A stretch of DNA of 64,000 nt, from NCBI GenBank assembly GCA_028292745.1, contig JAQGLT010000054.1, forward strand, positions 54,511 through 118,510. The letters are read 5' to 3'. Shown here piece after piece: positions 9,790-19,148 of the stretch. Positions within the stretch are counted from its first letter, which is position 1; the number at the start of each line of letters is the position of its first letter. The notes under the pieces are model-generated. The model saw only the letters and a program-made list of their open reading frames with translations. It ran no database searches and was not told the origin of the DNA. Position numbers and translations under genes: made by a program. This DNA comes from Polaromonas sp. Lineage in GTDB: Bacteria > Pseudomonadota > Gammaproteobacteria > Burkholderiales > Burkholderiaceae_C.

Positions 9790-9823
9790 TTCATTATACG
9801 AACACTTGTTCATATTGCGAACA
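9790..9823. promoter_or_regulatory. Candidate IclR-type operator: two TTC-N7-GAA inverted repeats
   Basis: TTCattatacGAA (9790-9802) and TGTTCatattgcGAACA (9807-9823) in the IclR/pcaI divergent gap. Confidence 0.55.
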
Positions 9824-9908
9824 AATTGACGGGTGTGGTGTTGAACCTGCATTGATGGCCCATGGCCTATCTGCGCCCCCTCTGACGGCGCCTTTCGGAG
9901 ACCAGTGA

Positions 9909-10628
9909 ATGATTAACAAGATTGCCGCTTCGGTGGCAAGCGCGCTTGCCGGCGTGAAGGACGGCGCGACCGTCCTGATCGGCGGTTTCGGCACCGCCGG
10001 CATCCCGGCCGAGCTGATCGACGGGCTGATCGCGCAAGGCGCCCGCGACCTGACGGTGGTCAACAACAACGCTGGAAACGGCGACACCGGGCTGGCCGCG
10101 CTGCTCCAGGCCGGGCGCGTGCGCAAGATCATCTGCAGCTTTCCGCGCCAGGCCGACAGCCATGTCTTCGACGGTCTGTACCGCAGCGGCAAGCTTGAGC
10201 TTGAACTGGTGCCGCAGGGCAACCTGGCCGAGCGCATCCGCGCCGCCGGAGCGGGCATCGGCGCCTTTTTCTGCCCCACCGCCTATGGAACCGAACTGGC
10301 GCGGGGCAAGGAAACGCGCGAGATCAACGGCCGGCAGTACGTGCTGGAATACCCGATTTACGGCGACGTGGCCCTGATCAAGGCCGAGCGCGGCGACCGC
10401 TGGGGCAACCTGACCTACCGCAAGTCGGCGCGCAATTTCGGTCCCGTCATGGCCACGGCGGCCAGGCAGACGGTGGCAACCGTGCATGAAATTGTCGAGC
10501 TTGGCGCCCTGGACCCCGAAAGCATCGTGACGCCGGGCATCCATGTCAGCCAGATCGTGCAGGTCGAGCGCGTCGCGACCCAGGCGGGCGGCATCAAATC
10601 CAGTGCCAAATTGGCCGCGAGCGCATAA
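9909..10628 (+). CDS. pcaI: 3-oxoacid (3-oxoadipate) CoA-transferase subunit A
   Basis: MINKIAASVASALAGVKDGATVLIGGFGTAGIPAELIDGLI; followed by subunit B and thiolase. Confidence 0.88.
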   Translation: MINKIAASVASALAGVKDGATVLIGGFGTAGIPAELIDGLIAQGARDLTVVNNNAGNGDTGLAALLQAGRVRKIICSFPRQADSHVFDGLYRSGKLELELVPQGNLAERIRAAGAGIGAFFCPTAYGTELARGKETREINGRQYVLEYPIYGDVALIKAERGDRWGNLTYRKSARNFGPVMATAARQTVATVHEIVELGALDPESIVTPGIHVSQIVQVERVATQAGGIKSSAKLAASA

Positions 10629-10637
10629 GGATCATGC

Positions 10638-11282
10638 ATGAGTAGCTATCAAAAACGAAGCAAGGAAGACCTGGCCCGGCGCGTGGCGCAGGACATTCCG
10701 GGCGGTGCCTACGTGAACCTGGGCATCGGCATGCCGACGCTTGTCGCCAACCACATTCCGCCCGGTCGCGAGGTGATCCTGCACAGCGAGAACGGCATTC
10801 TCGGCATGGGACAGGCGCCGGCCGCAGGTGCCGAGGATTACGACCTCATCAACGCGGGCAAGCAGCCCGTCACCCTGCTGCCGGGGGGCGCCTATTTTCA
10901 CCATGCCGACAGCTTTGCGATGATGCGCGGCGGGCACCTCGACATCTGCGTGCTCGGCGCCTTCCAGGTCTCCAGCACGGGCGACCTGGCCAACTGGAGC
11001 ACGGGCGAAGCCGGCGCGATTCCGGCCGTGGGCGGCGCCATGGACCTGGCCATCGGCGCCAGGCAGACCTGGGTGATGATGGATTTGCTGACCCGGCAGG
11101 GCCAGAGCAAGGTGGTGGCGCAGTGCAGCTATCCGCTCACGGGCATTGCCTGCGTCAGGCGCATCTACACCGAGCTGGCGACGCTGGCGTGCACGCCCGA
11201 CGGTCTGCAGTGCATTGACAGGGTCGAGGGACTCACCCATGCCGAGCTTGAAGCCCTGGTCGGCCTGCCCATCGCCGCCTGA
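10638..11282 (+). CDS. pcaJ: 3-oxoacid (3-oxoadipate) CoA-transferase subunit B
   Basis: YQKRSKEDLARRVAQDIPGGAYVNLGIGMPTLVANHIPPGREVILHSENGILGMG. Confidence 0.88.
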   Translation: MSSYQKRSKEDLARRVAQDIPGGAYVNLGIGMPTLVANHIPPGREVILHSENGILGMGQAPAAGAEDYDLINAGKQPVTLLPGGAYFHHADSFAMMRGGHLDICVLGAFQVSSTGDLANWSTGEAGAIPAVGGAMDLAIGARQTWVMMDLLTRQGQSKVVAQCSYPLTGIACVRRIYTELATLACTPDGLQCIDRVEGLTHAELEALVGLPIAA

Positions 11283-11347
11283 ACCGCAAAACTTCCTTAC
11301 CGCCTTGGCCCTGCCGCAGGGTTCCCTTTTTTTAACGAGACTCAAAA

Positions 11348-12556
11348 ATGACCATCCACCACGCCTATATCTGCGACGCCATCCGCACCCCTTTCGGGCG
11401 CTACGGCGGCGCCCTGTCCAGCGTGCGCGCCGACGACCTGGGCGCCATTCCCATCCGGGCCCTGATGGAACGCAACGCCCAGGTTGACTGGCAGGCCGTC
11501 GCCGACGTGATCTACGGCTGCGCCAACCAGGCGGGCGAGGACAACCGCAACGTGGCCCACATGGCCAGCTTGCTGGCCGGCTTGCCGATGGAAGTGCCGG
11601 GCTCGACCATCAACCGCCTGTGCGGCTCCAGCCTGGACGCGCTGGGCACGGCGGCGCGGGCCATCAAGTCGGGCGAGGCCGGCCTGATGATCGCCGGCGG
11701 CGTCGAGAGCATGAGCCGCGCGCCGTTTGTCATGCCCAAAGCCGAAAGTGCCTTCAGCCGCAGCAACGCGGTGTACGACACGACGATTGGCTGGCGCTTT
11801 GTCAACAAGCTGATGAAGGAAAAATACGGCGTTGACTCGATGCCCGAGACCGCCGAGAACGTGGCGAGCGATTTCGGCATCGAGCGCGAAGCGCAGGACC
11901 GCATGGCGCTGGCCAGCCAGCTCAACGCGGTGGCCGCCCAAAAGGCGGGCCACCTGGCACGCGAGATCGTCGGCGTGCGCATTGCGCAGAAAAAGGGCGA
12001 TGCCCTGCTGGTCGACACCGACGAGCACCCGCGCGAAACCAGCCTGGAGGCGCTTGCCAAGCTCAAGGGCGTGGTGCGCGAGGGCGGCACGGTGACCGCG
12101 GGCAACGCCAGCGGCGTGAACGATGGCGCCTGCGCGCTGCTGCTGGCCAACGAGGCCAGCGCCGCCAAAAACGGCTTGACGCCGCGCGCGCGCGTGGTGG
12201 GCATGGCCACGGCCGGCGTGGCGCCGCGCATCATGGGCTTTGGCCCGACGCCGGCCACGCTCAAGGTGCTGGCGCAAACGGGCCTGGCGATCGCGCAGAT
12301 GGACGTGATCGAGCTCAATGAAGCGTTTGCCGCGCAGGGCCTGGCGGTGCTGCGGGCGCTGGGCTTGGCAGACGACGATGCCCGGGTCAATGCCTGGGGC
12401 GGCGCGATTGCGCTGGGCCATCCGCTGGGCGCCAGCGGCGCGCGCCTGGCCACCACGGCCGTGAACCGGCTGCACGCCACCGGCGGGCGCTATGCGCTGT
12501 GCACCATGTGCATCGGCGTGGGGCAGGGCATTGCCGTGATCCTGGAAAGGGTATGA
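11348..12556 (+). CDS. pcaF: 3-oxoadipyl-CoA thiolase
   Basis: 402 aa thiolase: AYICDAIRTPFGRYGGALSSVRADDLGAIPI, NRLCGSSLDA, NAWGGAIALGHPLGASGAR. Confidence 0.92.
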   Translation: MTIHHAYICDAIRTPFGRYGGALSSVRADDLGAIPIRALMERNAQVDWQAVADVIYGCANQAGEDNRNVAHMASLLAGLPMEVPGSTINRLCGSSLDALGTAARAIKSGEAGLMIAGGVESMSRAPFVMPKAESAFSRSNAVYDTTIGWRFVNKLMKEKYGVDSMPETAENVASDFGIEREAQDRMALASQLNAVAAQKAGHLAREIVGVRIAQKKGDALLVDTDEHPRETSLEALAKLKGVVREGGTVTAGNASGVNDGACALLLANEASAAKNGLTPRARVVGMATAGVAPRIMGFGPTPATLKVLAQTGLAIAQMDVIELNEAFAAQGLAVLRALGLADDDARVNAWGGAIALGHPLGASGARLATTAVNRLHATGGRYALCTMCIGVGQGIAVILERV

Positions 12557-12608
12557 ATCCAGCGCCCGCGTTGTCCTTCGGACCGCCTGCCGTGCCCTGC
12601 CGTGCCTG

Positions 12609-13382
12609 TTGCCAGGACAGCGCTGTGTGAACTTGCCGCTGATCACCGACCCCTTCTTCTACGCCGTGGCCATTCCCGCTGTGCTCCTGCTGGGAGTCAG
12701 CAAAAGCGGCTTCGGCGCCGGTTTTGGCTCGCTGGCGGTGCCCATGATGGCCCTGGCCGTCACGGTTCCGCAGGCGGCCGCCATCCTGATGCCGCTGCTG
12801 CTGCTCATGGACCTGCTCGGGATCGCGGCATTTCGCAAGGACTTCGACTTCAGGTTCCTGCGCTTCCTGGTGCCTTTTGGCCTGGCCGGGACTGTGGTGG
12901 GCGCGTTGCTGTTTCGTCTATTGGATGCGCGGACGGTAGCGGCCGTCGTCGGCGGTTTCACGCTGCTGTTTCTGGCCCAGCGCCTGCTGTTTCCCCCGCA
13001 TCCGGGCAGCGCGCCACCGCCAAAATGGCTGGGCGCGCTGCTGACCATGACCTCGGGCTTCACCAGCTTCGTCGCCCATGCGGGCGGCCCGCCGATCAGC
13101 GCCTATGTGATTCCGCTGCGCCTGAGCCCGGTGAAGTACACCGCCACCATGGCGTTTTTCTTCTTTGTCATCAACCTGTCCAAATGGCTTCCCTACGCCT
13201 GGCTGGGCCTGCTGGACCTGCGCAACATGGCGACCTCGCTGGTGCTGCTGCCATTGGCGCCGGTCGGCGTGTGGTTTGGCGTGCGCATGGCCAAGACCAT
13301 CAGCCCGCTCTGGTTTTATCGCATTTTGTACGGCGGCATGTTTCTGACCGGGGTCAAGCTGCTGTGGGACGGACTGACTTGA
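12609..13382 (+). CDS. TauE/SafE family sulfite exporter-like permease
   Basis: 257 aa multi-TM; VSKSGFGAGFGSLAVPMMALAV, GFTSFVAHAGGPPISAY. Start may be GTG near 12627. Confidence 0.85.
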   Translation: MPGQRCVNLPLITDPFFYAVAIPAVLLLGVSKSGFGAGFGSLAVPMMALAVTVPQAAAILMPLLLLMDLLGIAAFRKDFDFRFLRFLVPFGLAGTVVGALLFRLLDARTVAAVVGGFTLLFLAQRLLFPPHPGSAPPPKWLGALLTMTSGFTSFVAHAGGPPISAYVIPLRLSPVKYTATMAFFFFVINLSKWLPYAWLGLLDLRNMATSLVLLPLAPVGVWFGVRMAKTISPLWFYRILYGGMFLTGVKLLWDGLT

Positions 13383-13384
13383 AC

Positions 13385-13450
13385 GCTATTGAATTAATAG
13401 CTGGCGGGGCATGCCCATATTGCGTAAGAGCCCTATTTCATCAATAATTA
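13385..13450 (+). repeat. Two-hairpin repeat, copy 2
   Basis: gctattgaattaatagctggcggggcatgcccatattgcgtaagagccctatttcatcaataatta; fills the TauE/Kef convergent gap. Confidence 0.82.
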
Positions 13451-15271
13451 ACGCTGTGCGTCCCGACCCTGCCGCGCCAACAACTCGCGCTCCTGCTTCA
13501 TCTGCGCCTCCAGCTGCAGCCGGCCCTGCTTGGCCACGGCGATGACCTTTTCGCGGTTGTCGCGGTGCGGGTACATGCGCTCGAACAGTTCCAGGTTGTG
13601 CGCGCGAAAGCGGTCGGCGGCCTGCTGCGCGGCTTGCGGCGGCTGGCCGAGCAGTTCGAGCACGGTGCGGGCGCTGCGCAGGCTGGAGTCGAACAGCTCG
13701 CGCTCGACGCGCATCACGCCCCGGTCGCGCAGCGCGTTCCAGTGCGGCACGTCGCGGGCGCGGGCAACGATCTGCAACTGTGGAAAATTCTCGCGCACCA
13801 CATCGACGATTTTCAGTGACTGCGCCACGTCATCGACCGACAGCACGAGGATCTGGGCCTGGGCCGCGCCCGCCGTGCGCAGCAGGTCGAGCCGCGCGGC
13901 GTCGCCATAGAACACCCGGTAGCCGAAGGCGCGCACGGTTTCGATCATCTCGGCGTCATGGTCCAGCACGGTGGCTGAAATGCCCTGCGCCAGCAGCATG
14001 CGCCCGACGATCTGGCCATAGCGGCCAAAGCCGGCAATGATGACCGGCGCTTCCTGCGGCTCCGAGATTTCCTTGAGCGTGGATTTCTTGCCCTTGGCAT
14101 AGCGCGGCAGCAGCAGCTTGTCGATGGCCACCAGCAGCAGCGGGCTGACGAGCATCGACAGCGCCACCGCGCCAATCAGCAGCGAAGCCGTTTGCGGCGC
14201 AAACACCCTGGCGCCGGCGGCCGCCTGAAACACCACGAAAGCGAACTCGCCGCCTTGGGCCAGCAGCAGCGTGAACACCGGCCGCTCCTGGTAGGGGAGT
14301 TTCATGGCATAGGCCAGTGCGTAGATGGCCAGCAGCTTCAGGCCCAGGAAGCCGGCCAGGATGGCCAGCATCTGGCCCGGAAATTTCCACAGCACGCCAA
14401 AGTCGATGGTCATGCCCACGGCGATGAAAAACAGGCCCAGCAGCAAGGCCTTGAACGGCTCGATGTCGGTCTCCAGCTCGCGCCGGTATTCGCTCTCGGC
14501 CAGCAGCACGCCGGCCAGAAAGGCGCCCAGCGCCATCGACAGGCCGACCAGCAGCATCAGCGCCGCGATGCCGACCACCAGCTGCAGCGAGGCGGCGGTG
14601 AAGATCTCGGGCGTGCGGCTGTTGGCGATCCAGCGCAGCAGCGGGCGCAGCAGCAGGCGGCCGCCGACGATGATGCCGGCGATCACCGCTATGGTTTTAA
14701 TAGCTTGCAGTGCAGGGTGGTATTGCGCTACAGCATCATTTGATACTGAAAGCATGCCCAGCAGCGGCACCAGGGCCAAAATTGGAATGGCCGCCACGTC
14801 TTGAAACAGGAGGATCGAAAAGCCGGCCTGTCCGCTGGTGGTCCGCATGAGGTTGCGCTCGTTCATTGACTGCAGCGCAATCGCCGTCGATGACAGGGCC
14901 AGTCCCACCCCGGCCACCGCCGCCGTGCGCCAGTCAATGCCGAACAGCATCGCCGCGCCGCTCAGCAGGGCCGCGCAGCTCAGCATCTGAACGCTGCCCC
15001 AGCCAAAGATAGGCCGGCGCAGGCTCCACAAGCGCTGGGGCTGCAACTCCAGGCCGACCAGGAACAGCATCAGCACCACGCCGAATTCGGCAAAATGAAG
15101 GATGTCCTGCACATTGGTCACCAGGCCCAGCCCCCACGGCCCGATGGCAATGCCGGCGGCCAGGTAGCCAATGATGGAGCCCAGGCCGAGCTTTTTGGCC
15201 AGCGGCACCGCCACCACGGCGGCTGCCAGGTAGATGAAGCTGTTGATCAGCCAGGCAGGCGCGTGGCTCAT
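13448..15271 (-). CDS. CPA2 cation:proton antiporter with RCK domain (KefB/KefC type)
   Basis: 607 aa; Na/H exchanger TMs plus VIIAGFGRYGQIVGRMLLAQGISATVLDHDAEMIE Rossmann motif. Confidence 0.9.
   Translation of the reverse strand: MSHAPAWLINSFIYLAAAVVAVPLAKKLGLGSIIGYLAAGIAIGPWGLGLVTNVQDILHFAEFGVVLMLFLVGLELQPQRLWSLRRPIFGWGSVQMLSCAALLSGAAMLFGIDWRTAAVAGVGLALSSTAIALQSMNERNLMRTTSGQAGFSILLFQDVAAIPILALVPLLGMLSVSNDAVAQYHPALQAIKTIAVIAGIIVGGRLLLRPLLRWIANSRTPEIFTAASLQLVVGIAALMLLVGLSMALGAFLAGVLLAESEYRRELETDIEPFKALLLGLFFIAVGMTIDFGVLWKFPGQMLAILAGFLGLKLLAIYALAYAMKLPYQERPVFTLLLAQGGEFAFVVFQAAAGARVFAPQTASLLIGAVALSMLVSPLLLVAIDKLLLPRYAKGKKSTLKEISEPQEAPVIIAGFGRYGQIVGRMLLAQGISATVLDHDAEMIETVRAFGYRVFYGDAARLDLLRTAGAAQAQILVLSVDDVAQSLKIVDVVRENFPQLQIVARARDVPHWNALRDRGVMRVERELFDSSLRSARTVLELLGQPPQAAQQAADRFRAHNLELFERMYPHRDNREKVIAVAKQGRLQLEAQMKQERELLARQGRDAQR
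14688..14753 (+). repeat. Two-hairpin repeat, copy 3 (inside the Kef CDS)
   Basis: gctatggttttaatagcttgcagtgcagggtggtattgcgctacagcatcatttgatactgaaag. Confidence 0.75.
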
Positions 15272-15488
15272 GGCTGCGAGTGCAGGACTGCCGGTCCGCC
15301 GGGGATGGCAACTGGGTCAACGGCGGCGGCAGGCGGCTTGGGAATGGAAAATAGTGAGCTGTCCATGGGCAGACCATAGCGCAATCCCGAAGCAGTGCGC
15401 CAGAGGACGAGGCTGCAGCCTTTCAACCCTGTCGCCGATTCGACACGGCCTTGTCGGTGTTTACCGGCCAAGCCGCTAAAGTCAATCC

Positions 15489-15944
15489 ATGAAAACCTTT
15501 CAAACCCCGTCTGACCTGCATGCTTGCCTGGGCCAGGAGGTCGCCGTCAGCGACTGGATCACCATCACACAGCAGCAGGTCAACCTGTTTGCCGAAGCGA
15601 CCGGCGACCGCCAGTGGATCCACGTCGACCCCGACCGGGCGAAGGCCGGACCGTTTGGCGCAACGATTGCCCATGGCTTTTTGACCTTGTCGCTGCTGCC
15701 GCAGTTTTTTGATTCCTCATTCGAGATCACCGGCTCGCGCATGGGGGTCAACTACGGGCTGAACAAGGTGCGCTTCATGGCGCCCGTTCCGGTTGGAAGC
15801 CGCCTGCGCGGCCGCATGAAACTGCTGGGCGCCGAGGCGATTGCGGGCGACGGCATGCAGACGATCTGGGAGGTCACGGTCGAGCGCGAAGGCTCGGCCA
15901 AGCCGGTGTGCGTCGCCGAATCGCTGCTACGCCACTATCCGTGA
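15489..15944 (+). CDS. MaoC-like (R)-hydratase
   Basis: FAEATGDRQWIHVDPDRAKAGPFGATIAHGFLTLSLLP hotdog hydratase motif. Confidence 0.93.
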   Translation: MKTFQTPSDLHACLGQEVAVSDWITITQQQVNLFAEATGDRQWIHVDPDRAKAGPFGATIAHGFLTLSLLPQFFDSSFEITGSRMGVNYGLNKVRFMAPVPVGSRLRGRMKLLGAEAIAGDGMQTIWEVTVEREGSAKPVCVAESLLRHYP

Positions 15945-16447
15945 GGGGACGATTGGGCCTGGCGCGCCGAAGGGGCGGCCGCCCCTTCGCCAAAACTGTT
16001 CTGCCGCCAGGCCTCGAACACGGTCACGGCCACCGCGTTGGACAGGTTCAGGCTGCGCTGACCGGGCCGCATCGGCACCTTCAGGCGCCGGGCCGGCGCA
16101 AAAGATTCCCGCACCTGGGGCGCGAGGCCCTTGGTTTCGGAGCCAAACACCAGCCAGTCACCCGGTAAAAAACGCGCCTCGTAGAGACTGCCGGCGCCCT
16201 GCGTCGTCATCGCAAACAGCCGCTCGGTGGGCGGCTGCTGGCTCTGGAGCAGCGCTTGCCAGCTGGCATGGCGCAGCACCTGCGCATACTCGTGGTAGTC
16301 CAGCCCGGCGCGCCGCATGTGCTTGTCATCCATCGAAAACCCGAGCGGCTCGACCAGATGCAGCCGGCAGCCGGTGTTGGCTGCCAGGCGAATCACATTG
16401 CCGGTATTGGGCGGAATTTCAGGCTCGACAAGAACAATATTGAACAT
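15935..16447 (-). CDS. trmL: tRNA (cytidine(34)-2'-O)-methyltransferase TrmL
   Basis: MFNIVLVEPEIPPNTGNVIRLAANTGCRLHLVEPLGF ... MRPGQRSLNLSNAVAVTVFEAWRQ. Confidence 0.93.
   Translation of the reverse strand: MFNIVLVEPEIPPNTGNVIRLAANTGCRLHLVEPLGFSMDDKHMRRAGLDYHEYAQVLRHASWQALLQSQQPPTERLFAMTTQGAGSLYEARFLPGDWLVFGSETKGLAPQVRESFAPARRLKVPMRPGQRSLNLSNAVAVTVFEAWRQNSFGEGAAAPSARQAQSSPHG
15968..15989. repeat. 22-bp perfect palindrome in the 3' end of trmL
   Basis: cgaaggggcggccgccccttcg, just past the convergent maoC/trmL overlap. Confidence 0.85.
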
Positions 16448-16527
16448 AGGCTGCGAATAAGAAAAAGGAGCGCGCCGCCGCATCGCGGCGGCCTGCAGCG
16501 GTGCAGGCGATGGCTGGAGCGGCGATT

Positions 16528-17325
16528 CTAGGCGGCTGCCGTGCGGGCCAGCACCACGGCGGTGACCTTGGCCGCACCGGCGTCCCGCAGGGCCTGTGCC
16601 GCGGAACCGGCCGATGCGCCGCTGGTCATCACGTCGTCGATCAGCACCACGCGCCGGCCCTCCAGTTCGGCGACCCGCAGCGGATCGACCTGGAAAGCGC
16701 CTTTGACATTGGCCAGCCGCGCTTCACGCTTGAGCTGGCTTTGCGGCGGCGCATGCCTGACGCGCAGCAGCAGCCTGGCATCGGCCCGGCCCTGCGCCTG
16801 CGACTGGCGGGCCAGGGCGCTGGCCAGTTCCCAGGCTTGGTTGAACCCGCGCAGCTGCAGCCGCTCGGCTGACAAGGGCATCGGAATGATCCAGTCCTCG
16901 GCTTGCAGTTCGCCCACTGCCTGCGCCACGCCCGGGGCCCTGAGCAGCAGGGCGGCAAAAAAGCCGGCCCAGCCGGGGTGCTCGCCAAATTTATAGCGCG
17001 TGATGAGCGTGGACCACGGGTAGGCATAGGGGACGGCGGCCAGCACGGCATCGGGCAGCGGGCGCTGGCGCATGCAGTGGGCACAAAGCGGCGGAGCAGC
17101 GCGCAAGCCCATCGACAGGTCAGCCGGCAGGGGAAGTGCGCAGCCGGTGCAGCGCGGCTGTAGAGATGTAAAACGCGCCAGACAGGGCTGGCATACCTGC
17201 TCTGACGGCCAGCTGCGGCAGACCGCGCACTCGCTGGCAAAGGCGGGGAGCGCGGGAAGGAATTGACGAAGAGGGAGCAGGCGATTCAGCACCATGTCAA
17301 TATACTCGCCTGATTTTTCATGCAT
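16528..17325 (-). CDS. comF: ComF family phosphoribosyltransferase-like protein
   Basis: Cys-rich zinc region (CAVCRSWPSEQVCQPCLARF...CTGCALPLP...CAHC) and VVLIDDVMTSGASAGSAAQAL PRPP motif. Confidence 0.88.
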   Translation of the reverse strand: MHEKSGEYIDMVLNRLLPLRQFLPALPAFASECAVCRSWPSEQVCQPCLARFTSLQPRCTGCALPLPADLSMGLRAAPPLCAHCMRQRPLPDAVLAAVPYAYPWSTLITRYKFGEHPGWAGFFAALLLRAPGVAQAVGELQAEDWIIPMPLSAERLQLRGFNQAWELASALARQSQAQGRADARLLLRVRHAPPQSQLKREARLANVKGAFQVDPLRVAELEGRRVVLIDDVMTSGASAGSAAQALRDAGAAKVTAVVLARTAAA

Positions 17326-17333
17326 CGGCCTTC

Positions 17334-18233
17334 ATGACCATCACCTCGCGTCCGCCCACGCTCGATCCGCAAGCCGTCAGCCGCTGGCAACGCAGCGCCC
17401 CCCTGGCATCGCCGTGGCTGCATGAGGAAGTGGCGCGCCGCATGCAGGACCGCCTGCAGTGGATCAGGCTCAAGCCGCAGGCCTGGGCGCATTGGGGTGC
17501 CCTGCGCGGCGGCATCGAGGCGCATGCCCAGTTGTCGAAAATCTATTCCGGTGCTGACTGTTTTGTGGTTGAATCGCAAGCAGATCGGGCGCGGGCTGCT
17601 ATCAAAAGTATTGCAAAGCCCTGGTGGAACCCGAGCCAGTGGCGCGCCGCCGTGCGTTTTCAAACGCCGCCGCCGGGCAGCGTCGACATGCTTTGGGCCA
17701 ACATGGCGCTGCACGAGTCCGCCGATCCGCAAGCGCTGCTGGCCCAATGGCATCAAGCCTTGAAGGTCGATGGGTTCCTGATGTTTTCATGCCTCGGCCC
17801 CGACACCGCCAGAGAGCTGCGCGCCCTGTATGCGCGCCTGGGCTGGCCGCCGGCCGGGCATGAGCTGACCGACATGCACGACTGGGGCGATATGCTGGTC
17901 CAGACCGGTTTTGCCGAACCCGTGATGGACATGGAGCGCATCACCCTGACCTATGAAACGCCGGCCCGCCTGCTTCAGGAACTGGCCGAGTTGGGTCGCA
18001 ATTTTCATCCCGGACGCTTTCCAGGATTGCGGGGGAAGGCCTGGAAAGCCAGGCTGGCGCATGAACTGGCCACGCAACTGACCGGCAGCGATGGCCGGCT
18101 GTCGCTCACGTTTGAAGTGATTTATGGCCATGCGCTGAAAGCCAAGCCAAAACACAAGGTAAGTCCGGTGAGCGCAGTGTCGATGGACGACATGCGGCGC
18201 ATGCTGCAGGGAAGCGCTGGCGCTGGCGGCTAG
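17334..18233 (+). CDS. Class I SAM-dependent methyltransferase, BioC-like
   Basis: Begins PPTLDPQAVSRWQRSAPLASPWLHEEVARRMQDRL; VDMLWANMALHESADPQALLAQWHQALKVDGFLMFSCLGPDTARELR. Confidence 0.82.
   Translation: MTITSRPPTLDPQAVSRWQRSAPLASPWLHEEVARRMQDRLQWIRLKPQAWAHWGALRGGIEAHAQLSKIYSGADCFVVESQADRARAAIKSIAKPWWNPSQWRAAVRFQTPPPGSVDMLWANMALHESADPQALLAQWHQALKVDGFLMFSCLGPDTARELRALYARLGWPPAGHELTDMHDWGDMLVQTGFAEPVMDMERITLTYETPARLLQELAELGRNFHPGRFPGLRGKAWKARLAHELATQLTGSDGRLSLTFEVIYGHALKAKPKHKVSPVSAVSMDDMRRMLQGSAGAGG
17553..17614 (-). repeat. Two-hairpin repeat, copy 4 (degenerate, inside BioC-like CDS)
   Basis: GCAATACTTTTGATAGCAGCCCGCGCCCGATCTGCTTGCGATTCAACCACAAAACAGTCAGC. Confidence 0.5.
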
Positions 18234-18484
18234 TGTTGCGTCATGCGTGTCATGCGCAAACTGCCGGGTCTCGTTGGGCCTTGCCGCACATAGCCGCGTT
18301 GCCTCCCTTGTCAAGGCTTCAGCCTTTGGCGCTGCACGCGATGGCGACGCGATCTGCCGACGCTTTGCGCCCAGCCAACGCATGCAAATTTTTAATAATC
18401 CTTTTAGGGAAACGATGGTTTCCAGAGGGCGGTTGCGTCAGGCGGTATTTAAATCTATAGTCATTTGACTATCCACACAGCTTT

Positions 18485-19036
18485 TTGGCTCGATTTTCAG
18501 TGTCTTCGGGCACGTTGCATGCCGTTTGTAAAGGTTTTCACGTGTTGCAATCACTTCCAAAATTTCGTTTTGCCACTTTGTCGGCACACGATGCTGATTC
18601 GCAGGTCCCAACCGTGCTCTGGCGTCTCAAGCGCGACAGATCGCATTCGGTGGCTCAGCTGGGCTGGTTCTACCTGACTTTGTGCCTGGGTTGCCTGGGC
18701 ATTGCCGCTGTGTCATGGTCGCAAGATGCCGCACTGCTCATGACTTTGGCCCTGCTGGCCTTGGGGGCCGCCCTGGTGGTCTATTCGCGCCATGCCGGAG
18801 ATGGGGAAAAGATCGTGCTCCAAGGCGGGCAGCTGGTCATCGAGCTTGAGACCGCAGGCCGTACGGAGCGGGCGGCGTTTAACCGCGAATGGGTCCGGGT
18901 CGAGCCCAAGCATGGCGACGGTTCACTGATTGAAGTCTCGGGCCAGGGCCGGCTGGTGCGGGTGGGCCGGCACATGCGGCCCGAGTTGCGTCCATTGCTG
19001 GCGCGCGAAATCCGGATTGCCTTGCGAACCTGCTGA
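18485..19036 (+). CDS. DUF2244 domain membrane protein upstream of coxB
   Basis: Two TMs then VVYSRHAGDGEKIVLQGGQLVIELETAGRTERAAFNREWVRVE; gene order. Start codon uncertain. Confidence 0.75.
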   Translation: MARFSVSSGTLHAVCKGFHVLQSLPKFRFATLSAHDADSQVPTVLWRLKRDRSHSVAQLGWFYLTLCLGCLGIAAVSWSQDAALLMTLALLALGAALVVYSRHAGDGEKIVLQGGQLVIELETAGRTERAAFNREWVRVEPKHGDGSLIEVSGQGRLVRVGRHMRPELRPLLAREIRIALRTC

Positions 19037-19148
19037 GCCAAAACGACGAATCGTTTCTTCATTTCTGTTTTTGAAAGTTTCGGGTGCCGCAAACTTTATA
19101 ATGACCGGTTAATTCAATCGGTAATTGAAGCAGAAAAAAGTGATCACG

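Noticed and set aside
10644-10660. Near-match to the 17-mer at the pcaJ start (gctatcaaaaacgaagc)
   Set aside because: One mismatch, no second hairpin, and YQKRSK looks like normal PcaJ N-terminal sequence.
11342-12646. 434-aa minus-strand ORF
   Set aside because: Antisense to pcaF, low-complexity shadow frame.
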